A DNA stretch of 64,000 nt, from positions 67,261,671 to 67,325,670 of the forward strand of contig NC_079492.1 in the NCBI RefSeq assembly GCF_020520425.1, given 5' to 3'. Position 1 is the first letter of the stretch. Each line of letters starts with the position of its first letter. The translations under genes and the position numbers were made by a program. Shown one piece after another: positions 10,021 to 20,668 of the stretch. Below the pieces are notes generated by a model that searched no databases, had not been told where the DNA came from, and saw only the letters and a list, made by a program, of their open reading frames with translations. The DNA is from Spinacia oleracea. Lineage: Eukaryota; Streptophyta; Magnoliopsida; Caryophyllales; Amaranthaceae.

Positions 10021-10413
10021 CGGAAGCGTATCGTACGAATTAGCATCGGACGAGGCCCGCTAGACGAAGGCCCAGCACGAAGCCAGACCATCGCCCAGCG
10101 AGCCAACACGCACCATCGCGTGCCAAGCCTCGACCAGGCCCAGCGCAAGGCCAGGCCCAGCCAAGGCCTGGGGCGCGCGCGCGAGAGCACAACAACAGTG
10201 GGCCGAGCGCTGTGCGCCTAGCGTGGGCCGCAAGGCTTGCGCGGGTGTACGGTGCTCGTGCAATGCTTGTGCGGGAATCCTAAAGCAATCGGGATTCGAA
10301 ATATGATTAAATCCTAAAACTATTAGATAATGATTATTTAATTAGAGTCCTAGTAGGATTATAATTAAATAAATTAGTATCCTAATAGGATTCCAAATCC
10401 TTTTCCATAACTC

Positions 10414-10420
10414 TATAAAT
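10414..10420 (+). promoter_or_regulatory. TATA box of the Copia 5' LTR
   Basis: TATAAAT in a GC-poor context, followed by GGTGCCTATGG. It is placed where an LTR promoter is expected, and the same motif is in the 3' LTR at 19440-19446. Confidence 0.65.
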
Positions 10421-10775
10421 AGGTGCCTATGGTCACATATTTACGACGAGTTTTCAAGTATTCAAAGTGAGTTTTTGAGAGAAAAATTCAGTCACACATT
10501 TGCCTAAAAGTGCCGAAAATAATAGTACCTTAAGGGCGATTCTAGTTGGTCAATCTTAAGGCGGATCCGGACGTGCTGTGGACTATCTACGGAGGGACGA
10601 CACTTGGAGTCCTAAAGACTTGTTCTTGTTCGGTTCGGGCGCAGCTAGGGAAGGCACGCAACAAAGAGTATGCATCTAAACTATGCTATATGATTATGTG
10701 TAAATAATATGTATTCCTGGCTAAATGGTTTTTCCGCATGATTTATGAATTGTCATATGTATCATAACCTAACAG

Positions 10776-10789
10776 TGGTATCACGAGCC
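10776..10789 (+). other. Primer-binding site (initiator Met-tRNA type)
   Basis: TGGTATCACGAGCC, one base after the LTR, closely matches the plant Copia primer site complementary to the 3' end of initiator Met-tRNA, with one extra base. Confidence 0.85.
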
Positions 10790-13599
10790 TCTTATTATTT
10801 TCATAATCTAAATTGCATGAACATGGTTAAATATTACAAATTTGCAAGAATTAAAAGGGGTGATTAATTTTCGTAATTGTTAATTAATTGCAAATTGCGT
10901 TTATTTAATTATACGTACGCTGTTTTTCGGCAGTTTCTTCGTTACTCATCCAAATCGAGTGATTTTTGGGTCAATTCCGCATGTAAAAGGCATTCTAAAA
11001 TTTTGACAAAATTAGTATTTTTCTGCCGAACCCAGAATTCTCAAATTCGAAGCCTAACTATGACTTTTCGGAGGTTTTAGTTTTTCGAATGCAAAATTTC
11101 GTAAATTTAAGATGTTAAATTAAATATTTGCGATTCTTGTTGATAAATCTTGAATTTTTGATTGACCTACTGTATATGTTTAACAAGTTTGAATGCCTAG
11201 CCTTGTTAATTATGCAATCTAATTTGTAATTATGATTAATTTGTTGAAAATTGGAATAATTTAGAATTAGTTTGATTTTCATAATTAATTATAATTTAAT
11301 TAGATACCTATGATTAAAAACCACCATTAAAATTGTAAATTTATGTTAAATTTTAAATTTTTATGACCTAGGCTTGAATCCATGTTAATCGGAAATCAAT
11401 TGAGTAATAAATTTTCGATTTTTCGCCCTAAAATTATGAAATTAATATTATTTATTAATTTGTCATTAATTTTAAATATAAATTTTTTAAATTTTATGCG
11501 ATTCGTTCGTATAACTTGCACGCACAAAGCAATGGACGCTACGTGTGACCCTTAAGGGGTGTTGTATAGTGCGGGCATGTGAAGACGAGCAAGGGAGCTC
11601 GTCGCCCATGCGGCACGAATGCAATGAGCAAGGCCATGGTGCACGAGCACAAGGCAGCAGCCCTGCCTTGTGTCGTGGGCTATGAGCAATGGACGAATGG
11701 GCATGGGCGAAGGCAAGGCACAGCAGTCGCGTGTGGGCAGCAAGCGAGCTGCGCCACAGCGCGCACTGCCTCGCGCGCAGCGAGCGCAAGCTCGCGTGCC
11801 ACGAGTGCTCCGCCCAACGTCGATGCCTCGCGCAGCGAGCGCTGGCAAGCGCGCGCAGCGAGCGCAGGCAAGCGCGCGCAGCGAGCGCTGGCGAGCGCGC
11901 ACAGCGAGTGCTGGCAAGCGCGCGCAGCGAGCGCTGGCGAGCGTGCACAGCGAGCGCTGGCGAGCGAGCGCAGCGTGCGATGGCTCGCGTGCATCGAACG
12001 CTAGCGCGCGCGCAGCGTGCACCAGCTCGCATGAGGCCTTGCGAAGGAAAGCAGCAGCAGCTATGCGACGCAGCGCATGGGCTGCGCGCACATGGCCAGC
12101 GATGGCTGTGTGCGTGTGGCCCATGGGCGTGCGATGCGTGAGGTGTTTGCGTTGCAATTAGATCGTTTTGAAATTTTAATTTGAAATTTTTCAGTTTACG
12201 TAATTTTAATTAATTTTAAAATTAATAATTTAAATTATTTTCTTGGATTTTAATTTTGAATATTGTAATTATAATAAATTTTATTTATTCTAATTATTTT
12301 ACTAAAATTAAAATCATGAATTAATTTAAATACGACTGAAATTAAATTAAACTTTTTGGATTCAATTATAAATTTATATGAGCTTTAAATTTTAATTAAA
12401 TTTGTATGTTTCCGGTTAGACTAGAAATACATTTTTATGTTTAAAATTAGTAAAGCATATGAATTTATTGGTTTAAGTGGGAGCGCTTTTAGTCATAAAC
12501 TCTTGATTAGGTCTACAAATCTTTAAGGTTAAAACAACTTGATTAGAATTAATAAGGACTGAATAATTGGTAGATTATTGGTGCCCTTGATTAATTGCTG
12601 CAAATATTTACGTGATGCATAATGTGTTTTACTAACCAGCTATGTGGGCCATTCATGATAATGAATGGGTGAATGATATATATTGTATATGTACCGTTTT
12701 GCAGGTTATGAAGTGACTAGTATGGCCCAAATAGGATAGAAAATATGGTATGCGTACCATTAATTTGAATGTAATTGGTCTAAAGTACCAAAGTTGTTTT
12801 TCAATTCAAATATGGTCTGTGTATCATCAAATAGTTGTAATTAGTTTTAATTATAGCTTATCCTATTTGAAGAAAATGGTGCCTCCCACGGAGATTTTCA
12901 AGACGGACTTTGAAGTTAAAGCTTCAAGATGAAGTCGGGCCATACTAGATCACATTTATCTTATGCATGTTTTAAGTTATTTATTGTTTTTAAATATGTC
13001 TTAAAATGCATGAGATCAAAAGCTTGATTATGTTGCATGATTAAGGATTTTAGTTCACTTAAAATCTAACCAACATAGTAAGAGCCTTAAGTTCCAAACT
13101 TAAAAATTGAGTTAAAAGGTGCCATGCCAAAATATACACTTGCTTGGATATCCTTTACATCAATCTAGTAATAGTTTTTGCTCAGCGAGGTGTTACTTAT
13201 TGGTCCTAAAGGGGCAAGGTACACAAATAATTGTGAGTACATGTTAGTTTTGGTGAAACTAAACGATATAAGTAAGGAGTCCTTTTATGTCGTGGCAAAA
13301 TCGATAGGTTTACCTAATAAGTTCTTAGACGTACCTATCAACCAAGAATAGTTTCTAGACTATTAGCAAAAGGCTTTTGCTTACCTAAGATGTTTTAGGA
13401 TTAAGTCGACAAACTGTGCTTAGTTCTTCAATGATTTTAGGATCTTGGAATCATTTTATTCACACCTGCCGGAACACATAACTTGAATAAAATGCTTAAT
13501 AAACATTGAATTATGCATGTATGCTAGAATTTAAGTTTATTAAGAGAAACTGTGAATGGTTATTTATTTGTTTATTCTTTTCAATTGTAGTTTTTAAAT
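10790..13599 (+). other. Long non-coding leader of the Copia element
   Basis: About 2.8 kb between primer site and gag. It is AT-rich except for a GC-rich island (about 11520-12160). No supported coding sequence is present; the open frames over the island appear in many frames and on both strands, and come from the base composition. Confidence 0.7.
11830..11995. repeat. 23-bp GC-rich tandem repeat in Copia leader
   Basis: The motif AGCGAGCG(C/A)TGGC recurs at 11834, 11857, 11880, 11903, 11926, 11949 and (mutated) 11972, an exact 23-bp period. It sits in a ~600-bp island of high GC inside AT-rich sequence. Confidence 0.85.
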
Positions 13600-16500
13600 A
13601 TGGCAAACAACAATCAAAACATCATCATAGGCTCTGAGCTTATGGCCAAGCTGAACCTGGCAAATTTTCTATAATGGGAAGCTAAGCTAGTTGAAATAGT
13701 CAAACTCAATGGACTTGAGTATGTACTGTCACATCCCATGCCAAGCTACTATGCCAGAGACATGACCCCTGAGAGATTTTACGCCCGGGATGCGGATCTC
13801 AAAAAGGTTATGAGTCTCATCCTGAACAATATCCCTGATGATTGGGCTAGAAGGTTTGTAGCCTATGAACCTTTTACGCTCATCAAGAATCTGAGGGATA
13901 TCTGTCGTGGATGCACGGAGGACAGGGACCTGAACGTCCATGAGTTGATTGAATCAATGTCTGGTCTAAAGGTTAGTTCTCCCAACAGGTGTTATAGGAT
14001 GGAGGTCCAAGAAACACATGTTCAGCTCCTTCGCACTAAACAGAGGGTAGGCGTCCCACTGAGGTTCCATGTGGATCTTATGCGTTCATACTTTGATCGC
14101 CTAAGTCTACTAGGAACACCAATAAGCGAAAGGATGGCAGTCTCTATCTTGCTCAATTCACTACACAGTGGGTTTGGTCGCTTCAAGCAACTATACCTAA
14201 GTGAACCAAGAGAAGAAACAGTTGCAGAATTTGTTGACCTTGTCAGAAAGGCTGAAATAATACTGGACTGTGAAGCCAAAGATTTACTCAAGGCTAGAAG
14301 GAGACCGTTCAAGAAAGGTGGAAAGTCCAAGGGCAATGCTAAATCAAAGCAGGACAAGTCCACATCAAGCTGTCTTTATTGTGATGGAATAGGCCATTAC
14401 AAAAGAGAATGTCCAAAGCTAAAGGAAGATCAGAAGAACGGAACAGTCGTTCCATCTTCAGGTATTTTCGTTATAGACTGTATACTTGCTAATTCAACTT
14501 CTTGGGTATTAGATACAGGTTGTGGCTCACACTTATGTTCCAATCCACAGGGACTAAGAAGAAGTAGAAAGTTAAGCAACGGTGAAGTCGACCTACGAGT
14601 GGGAAATGGAGCACGGATTGGTGCATTAGCTGTAGGAACTTACTATTTGTCGTTGCCCTCCGGGCTAGTTTTGGAACTGGAAGAGTGTTTCCATGTTCCA
14701 AGTCTTACTAAAAACATCATTTCAGTTTCTTGCTTAGATGCTAAGGGATTTTCCTTTTTAATAAAAGACAATAGTTGTTCGTTTTATTTTAAAGAGATGT
14801 TTTATGGATCTGCTAGATTAGTCAATGGACTTTATTTATTAGATCACGACAAACAAGTATATAACATAAATACCAAAAAGGCCAAAAAGGATGATTCAGA
14901 TCTCACCTATCTGTGGCATTGTCGATTAGGCCATATAAACTTGAAACGCTTAGAAAGACTTCAAAAGGAAGGAATTCTAGAACCATTTGACTTAGAGGAT
15001 TATGGTAAATGCAAATCATGTTTACTTGGCAAAATGACAAAGCAACCTTTCTCTAAAGTTGGAGAAAGAGCAAATGAACTATTGGGTTTAATCCATACAG
15101 ATGTATGTGGACCAATGAGTACAAATGCTAGAGGTGATTTCAGCTACTTTATCACTTTCACTGATGATTTCAGTAGATATGGTTGTGTCTACCTAATGAA
15201 GCATAAGTCTGAATCCTTTGACAAATTCAAGGAATTTCAGAGTGAAGTAGAGAATCAATTAGGCAAGAAGATTAAGGCACTGCGGTCTGATAGAGGCGGT
15301 GAATATCTGAGCTATGAATTTGATGACCATCTGAAAGAATGTGGAATTCTATCAGAATTGACTCCTCCAGGAACACCACAATGGAACGGTGTGTCAGAAT
15401 GGAGGAACAGAACCTTGCTAGACATGGTCAGGTCAATGATGGGTCAGGCCAAACTTCCATTAGAATTTTGGGGACATGCACTAAAAACAGCTGCACTCAC
15501 TATAAATAGAGCGCCGTCTAAAGCTGTCGAAAAGACTCCATACGAATTATGGTTTGGAAAGCCTCCAAATGTGTCTTTTCTTAAGATTTGGGGATGTGAA
15601 GTATACGTCAAACGATTAATTTCAGACAAACTTCATCCAAAATCTGACAAATGTATCCTTGTGGGCTATCCAAAGGAAACAAAAGGGTATTACTTCTACA
15701 ATACATCTGAGAACAAGGTGTTTGTTGCTCGAGATGGTGTCTTTTTGGAGAAAGATCACATTTCCAAAATGACAAGTGGGAGAAAAGTAGACCTCGAAGA
15801 AATTCGAGTCGAACAACAAACTCTAGAGAATGCTCAAGATGACATTCAGGATGGAACTCAGAGATCTTTAGAAGAATCTGGTGAGAATCATGGTCAATCT
15901 AGAAATGTTACCCCGCGTAGATCGCAAAGATATAGATCTCAACCGGAAAGGTACTTAGGTATTTTGACAAACGAGAGCTATGACGTTCTATTACTTGAAA
16001 GTGATGAACCTGCGACTTACAAACAAGCTATGACGAGCCCTAGCTCCAAGCAATGGCAAGAAGCCATGCAATCTGAATTAGACTACATGTCTGAAAACCA
16101 AGTATGGGATTTGGTCAATTTGCCAGATGGCTACCAAGCCATTGGAAGCAAATGGGTTTTCAAACTGAAAAAGGACAAGGATGGGAAACTTGAAGTTTTC
16201 AAAGCTAGATTGGTTGCAAAAGGTTACAGGCAAGTCCACGGTGTGGATTACGATGAAACCTTTTCACCAGTTGCAATGCTAAAGTCTATTCGGATAATGT
16301 TAGCAATCGCTGCATATTACGATTACGAAATATGGCAGATGGATGTCAAAACTGCTTTCTTAAACGGCGTTTTAACAGAAACTGTGTTTATGACACAGCC
16401 TGAAGGTTTTGAGGATCCAAAGAATGCTAAAAAGGTATGCAAGCTAAAGAAGTCAATCTACGGATTGAAGCAGGCATCCAGGAGCTGGAATATACGTTTT

Positions 16501-17552
16501 GATGAAGCAGTAAGTGACTTTGGTTTCATCAAGAACGCAGAAAAATTGCTTTCCTAGTATTATATGTCGACGACATATTACTTATCGGAAATGACATTCC
16601 TATGTTGAACTCTGTCAAGATTTGGCTTGGGAAATGTTTTTCGATGAAAGATCTAGGAGAAGCACAGTACATATTGGGCATCAAGATTTACAGAGATAGA
16701 TCTAAAAAGATGATTGGACTTAGTTAAAGCACTTATATCAATAAGGTGCTTGATAGGTTCAAGATGGCGGACTCCAAGCGAGGCTACCTACCCATGTCTC
16801 ATGGAATGACTCTAAGCAAGAATCAGTGCCCAAAAACACTTGATGAGCGTAGACGAATGAATGGGATTCCATATGCATCATTGATTGGTTCAATAATGTA
16901 TGCTATGATATGTACACGCCCGGATGTTGCGTACGCACTCAGTGCTACGAGCAGATACCAGTCAGACCCAGGAGAGGCGCATTGGACTGCTGCCAAGAAT
17001 ATTCTGAAGTACCAGAAAAGGCACAAAGATGACTTCCTTGTCTATGGTGGAGATGATGAATTAATTGTTAAAGGCTATACGGACGCAAGTTTCCAAACCG
17101 ACAAAGATGATTTCAGATCACAGTCTGGGTTTGTCTTCTGCCTCAACGGAGGAGCAGTAAGCTGGAAAAGTGCTAAGCAAAGCACCATTGCGGATTCTAC
17201 AATTGAAGCGGAGTACATTGCTGCACATGAAGCAGCAAAGGAAGCTATATGGCTAAGGAAGTTCATAGGTGAACTTGGTGTAGTCCCCTCCATTAAAGGA
17301 CCAATAGCCCTGTATTGTGATAATAACGGAGCTATTGCACAGGCAAAGGAGCCTAGACACCACCAGAGAGTCAAGCATGTACTTCGTAGATTTCACCTTC
17401 TACGAGAGTTCGTTGAAAGAAAAGAAGTCGAGATAAGCAAAATTGGAACTGATGACAACATATCATATCCATTGACTAAACCTCTGCCGCAGGCGAAGCA
17501 CAACTCGCACACTGCAGCTATGGGAATCAAGCATATTGGAGAATGGCTTTGA
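13600..17552 (+). pseudogene. Copia gag-pol polyprotein, broken
   Basis: The start is the ATG at 13600 (MANNNQNIIIGSELMAKLN). Domains in order: gag; a CCHC knuckle (C-x2-C-x4-H-x4-C, near 14373); a protease with DTG (near 14514); an integrase zinc region (LWHCRLGH, near 14914); an integrase core with catalytic D, D and E in HTDVCGP, LRSDRGGEY and GVSEWRNR; RT with QMDVKTAFLNG and YVDD (16563-16574); and RNase H ending at 17552. Three lesions are visible. TAA at codon 25 (13672) probably came from CAA. About 43 bases are missing just before YVDD (around 16540-16548), shifting the frame. TAA at 16725 again looks like CAA to TAA. The catalytic motifs are otherwise intact. The Copia lineage was not settled; general similarity is to Tnt1-like elements. 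Confidence 0.93.
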
Positions 17553-18417
17553 TGTCTCTGTTTAATGTTTTAAAGTTTTAGAGTTTAAATCTTTGTAAAA
17601 CATTATTGGTTAATCATTCACAATAAATGAAAAGAATTCATTTTTCCATTTAATTTGTGGTTTATTAAATGATGAGTCCCTTCAATTTGACGATATATTC
17701 AAGATAGACTGTCAGGACCAGTCCTGTGACTAAGAAATGTCTATCAAGTGAACTTGAATGTCAAAGGTTGAAAATGGTCCCTAGTCGGAGTTTTCTATAA
17801 AATTGGACGCATAGAAAACGTTAGACGACTAGAATGCAAGATGACTAGTAGTTCTGTTTCTTGAACTATGTGGACATGGCAATGTCATAATCATTTGCAT
17901 ATATACTTACTTTGGGAAGACTAGTATCGGACAAGACCTATGAAACTTTACTGTAAGAGATGAAAGTCTGTCATAAGCAAATTTTATTAAAATTATTAGA
18001 CACTAAATCCTCAATACCTGAGTGATTTGAGATTACTTGTTTGAGAACTGGTTGCTTTGACGTTGACCAACCGTCGCACCGTAAAAGGAGGCTATAAAGG
18101 CAACGCTTAGGTAATCACCTATCAAACCAAGTCTAATATCAAGATCGAAAGATTGGGATTGTCCTCCCATAAATCGGGATGAGATGCTTAAAAGTTGTAC
18201 AAGGCCACTCGGAGAGCTAGAAACTGTGAAATGCATGGCCGTGCTCGGATGAATCATAGGCTATGATTATCCGTTTATTTAATCAGTTGAACTCTGAAAC
18301 CGAGAAACACCTATGGACATAATAAAGATGACAACTCTTACCTTATGTTCAAGAGCAAGCATCGCGCGACAAAGGAATTAGGAAATGCACACTTGTCCCT
18401 AAGGACAAGTGGGAGAC
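17553..18417 (+). other. Copia 3' untranslated region with polypurine tract
   Basis: No gene is seen between the pol stop and the 3' LTR. The last bases (AAGGACAAGTGGGAGAC, 18401-18417) form the polypurine tract that primes plus-strand synthesis directly next to the LTR. Confidence 0.7.
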
Positions 18418-19800
18418 TGGAGGAAATAATGCCCTTGGTCCAAGTATGCATTCAATGTTAAGTCTAATAAATGCGGTTCAGTATTAATTAACAAGCTAAT
18501 AATTCAGTGAGATCAAGTGAGCTGAATGCCTAGCTAGAGGCCGCTTCAGTTCAAGTGGAATTAATGATATTAATCCACAGCTTACTCTTGACTGAACCCG
18601 TAGGGTCACACAAATAGTACGTAAACGGATCAAGTATTTAATGGCATTAAATACTCCATCTATGGATATTCGGAATCGACGGATCTTGGTTTCAGTGGGA
18701 GCTGAGATCGTCACAGGCAAGAAATAAATACTCCGGAAACGATGATATTGCCGGAAACGGAAATATGGATCGTATCGGAAATATAAATATTATCCAAGTC
18801 GTAGATGTTGCCGGAAACGGAAACATGGTACGTATCAGAAAATATTATCGGAAATGGAAATATTGCCGGAATCGGAAATATTGCCGGAAACGGAAATATT
18901 GTCAGAATCGGAAATATTATCGGAATCGGAAAATAATTCCGGAAACGGAAATATTAAATATTTGTTCGAAACGGAAATTGATTCCGGAATCGGAAATATT
19001 AAATATTGTTCGTATCGGAAATGAATTCCGGAATCGGGAATTTAATCGGAAGCGTATCGTACGAATTAGCATCGAATGAGGCCCGCTAGACGAAGGCCCA
19101 GCACGAAGCCAGGCCATCGCCCAGCGAGCTAACACGCACCATCGCGTGCCAAGCCTCGACCAGGTCCAGCGCAAGGCCAGGCCCAGCCAAGGCCTGGGGC
19201 GCGCGCGCGAGAGCACAGCAACAGTGGGCCGAGCGTTGTGCGCCTAGCGTGGGCCGCAAGGCTTGCGCGGGTGTACGGTGCTCGTGCAATGCTTGTGCGG
19301 GAATCCTAAAGCAATCGGGATTCGAAATATGATTAAATCCTAAAACTATTAGATAATGATTATTTAATTAGAGTCCTAGTAGGATTATAATTAAATAAAT
19401 TAGTATCCTAATAGGATTCCAAATCCTTTTCCATAACTCTATAAATAGGTGCCTAGGGTCACATATTTACGACGATTTTTCAAGTATTCAAAGTGAGTTT
19501 TTGAGAGAAAAATTCAGTCACACATTTGTCTAAAAGTGCCAAAAATAATAGTACCTTAAGGGCGATTCTAGTTGGTCAATCTTAAGGCGGATCCGGACGT
19601 GCTGTGGACTATCTACGGAGGGACGACACTTGGAGTCCTAAAGACTTGTTCTTGTTCGGTTCGGGCGCAGCTAGGGAAGGCACGCAACAAAGAGTATGCA
19701 TCTAAACTATGCTATATGATTATGTGTAAATAATATGTATTCCTGGCTAAATGGTTTTTCCGCATGATTTATGAATTGTCATATGTATCATAACCTAACA
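18418..19800 (+). repeat. 3' LTR of the Copia element
   Basis: Starts TGGAGGAAATAATG and ends TAACCTAACA, nearly identical to 9393-10774, including the CGGAAA array, GC-rich block and TATA box (19440-19446). It is followed by the ATGTG duplication. Confidence 0.93.
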
Positions 19801-19820
19801 ATGTGAACCTTGTTACACAC

Positions 19821-20254
19821 TGTTCCGGTGTTGAAACGGATGGAACAATGGGCTTCGAATGAAGTCCCTTTTGAATGTGTTGAAGATCTTGTTAGCTTGA
19901 ATGAGTGTTGTCCGAATTCACCTGCACAAAGACAATGTTACTAGCCTCAGGGGTGTTTCCGAGGAAAGCCCCTCCGATACCTAAGTAAGAACAATGCTCG
20001 GATTCTAGAGAGAGAAGTTCTCTAGAGAGTAGTCTTAAGGCAGTAAATTGGACGTACCTTGAGGTTTTAGCCTTGGCGGCCTATTTATAGTGTTTGCATA
20101 ATAAATGCCCATAGGTCATTTATTGCTATTGGGCCTTGGCCCTTGGTTGATGGCTGAATAGCCTTGGTGGTGGAGGCAGGTTTGGTGTTGTTGATTTGAG
20201 CCATTGGGCTTTGGAATTAGTGGCCCAATTGATATTCAATTGGGAGCCTAAACA
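19821..20254 (-). repeat. 3' LTR of the Gypsy element (left copy)
   Basis: It begins TGTTCCGGTGTTGAAACGG and ends GGAGCCTAAACA on the plus strand. It matches 30966-31399 with few differences. On the minus strand, inside the element, the adjoining GGGTCTGAGGGGCATGT (20255-20271) is the likely polypurine tract. Confidence 0.92.
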
Positions 20255-20412
20255 ACATGCCCCTCAGACCCAGCCCATTTGGAATTAAATTGGTGGGTTT
20301 CCAGCTGTAGGAAGTCCAAAGGTTCCCTCTCGTTTTTCGAAAACAGAGTGGTTTGAATTCGCGAACGGTTGACAAGTGTTAAGAGGCGGAAGTTGGGTGG
20401 TTTTCGGAACGT

Positions 20413-20421
20413 GGCCTATAA
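20413..20421 (+). promoter_or_regulatory. TATA box for the antisense gene of the Gypsy element
   Basis: CCTATAAATACCGC lies about 250 bp upstream of the plus-strand start at 20669 and is followed by a pyrimidine-rich leader (CTCTCCATTCTTCTTAAG). It is separate from the LTR TATA, which faces the other way, so the antisense gene seems to have its own promoter. Confidence 0.6.
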
Positions 20422-20668
20422 ATACCGCACTTCCTTCCTCATTTCGAACTTTATTCGCTCAAACGCTCTCCATTCTTCTTAAGAATTCCGGTGATTCCAT
20501 TTGGTGTTTTCTTCAGATCTTTGCATATTTGCTACGAATCTGCCTCGGGACCTGACTTCATCTGTTTCATCGGCATTTTCCGCTTCCGAAGAGGTAATTT
20601 GCTCTTTGTTTTCACTTCTTTTTACTTATACCCTTTTCTGTGTATCCTCGGCGCTTCCCAACTCTGTC

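Larger units (their letters stand above)
9393..10774 (+). repeat. 5' LTR of the Copia element
   Basis: Starts TGAAGGAAATAATG and ends TAACCTAACA. A TATA box (TATAAAT, 10414-10420) sits in the right part. About 9700-10020 is a degenerate array of CGGAAACGGAAATATT-like units, followed by a GC-rich stretch (10040-10260). The two LTRs differ by only scattered substitutions. Confidence 0.93.
9393..19800 (+). mobile_element. Full-length Ty1/Copia LTR retrotransposon
   Basis: This is a 10.4-kb element with two near-identical LTRs (9393-10774 and 18418-19800), TG...CA ends, and a perfect 5-bp target duplication ATGTG (9388-9392 and 19801-19805). A primer-binding site (TGGTATCACGAGCC) follows the 5' LTR by one base, and a purine tract ending GTGGGAGAC abuts the 3' LTR. 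Internal order is gag, protease, integrase, RT, RNase H, the order that defines Copia. The leader before gag is unusually long (about 2.8 kb) and holds a GC-rich block. The polyprotein is broken, so this copy is not autonomous, but the similarity of its LTRs points to recent insertion. Confidence 0.95.

Noticed and set aside
9829-10263. Arg-rich and Gly/Pro-rich open frames in the Copia LTRs
   Set aside because: The same frames recur in both LTRs (again at 18765-19289) and are made by the CGGAAA array and GC-rich block.
11487-12161. Several overlapping open frames rich in Ala, Arg and Ser
   Set aside because: They occur in many frames on both strands across a GC-rich tandem repeat, with no domain or start context. 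They come from composition.
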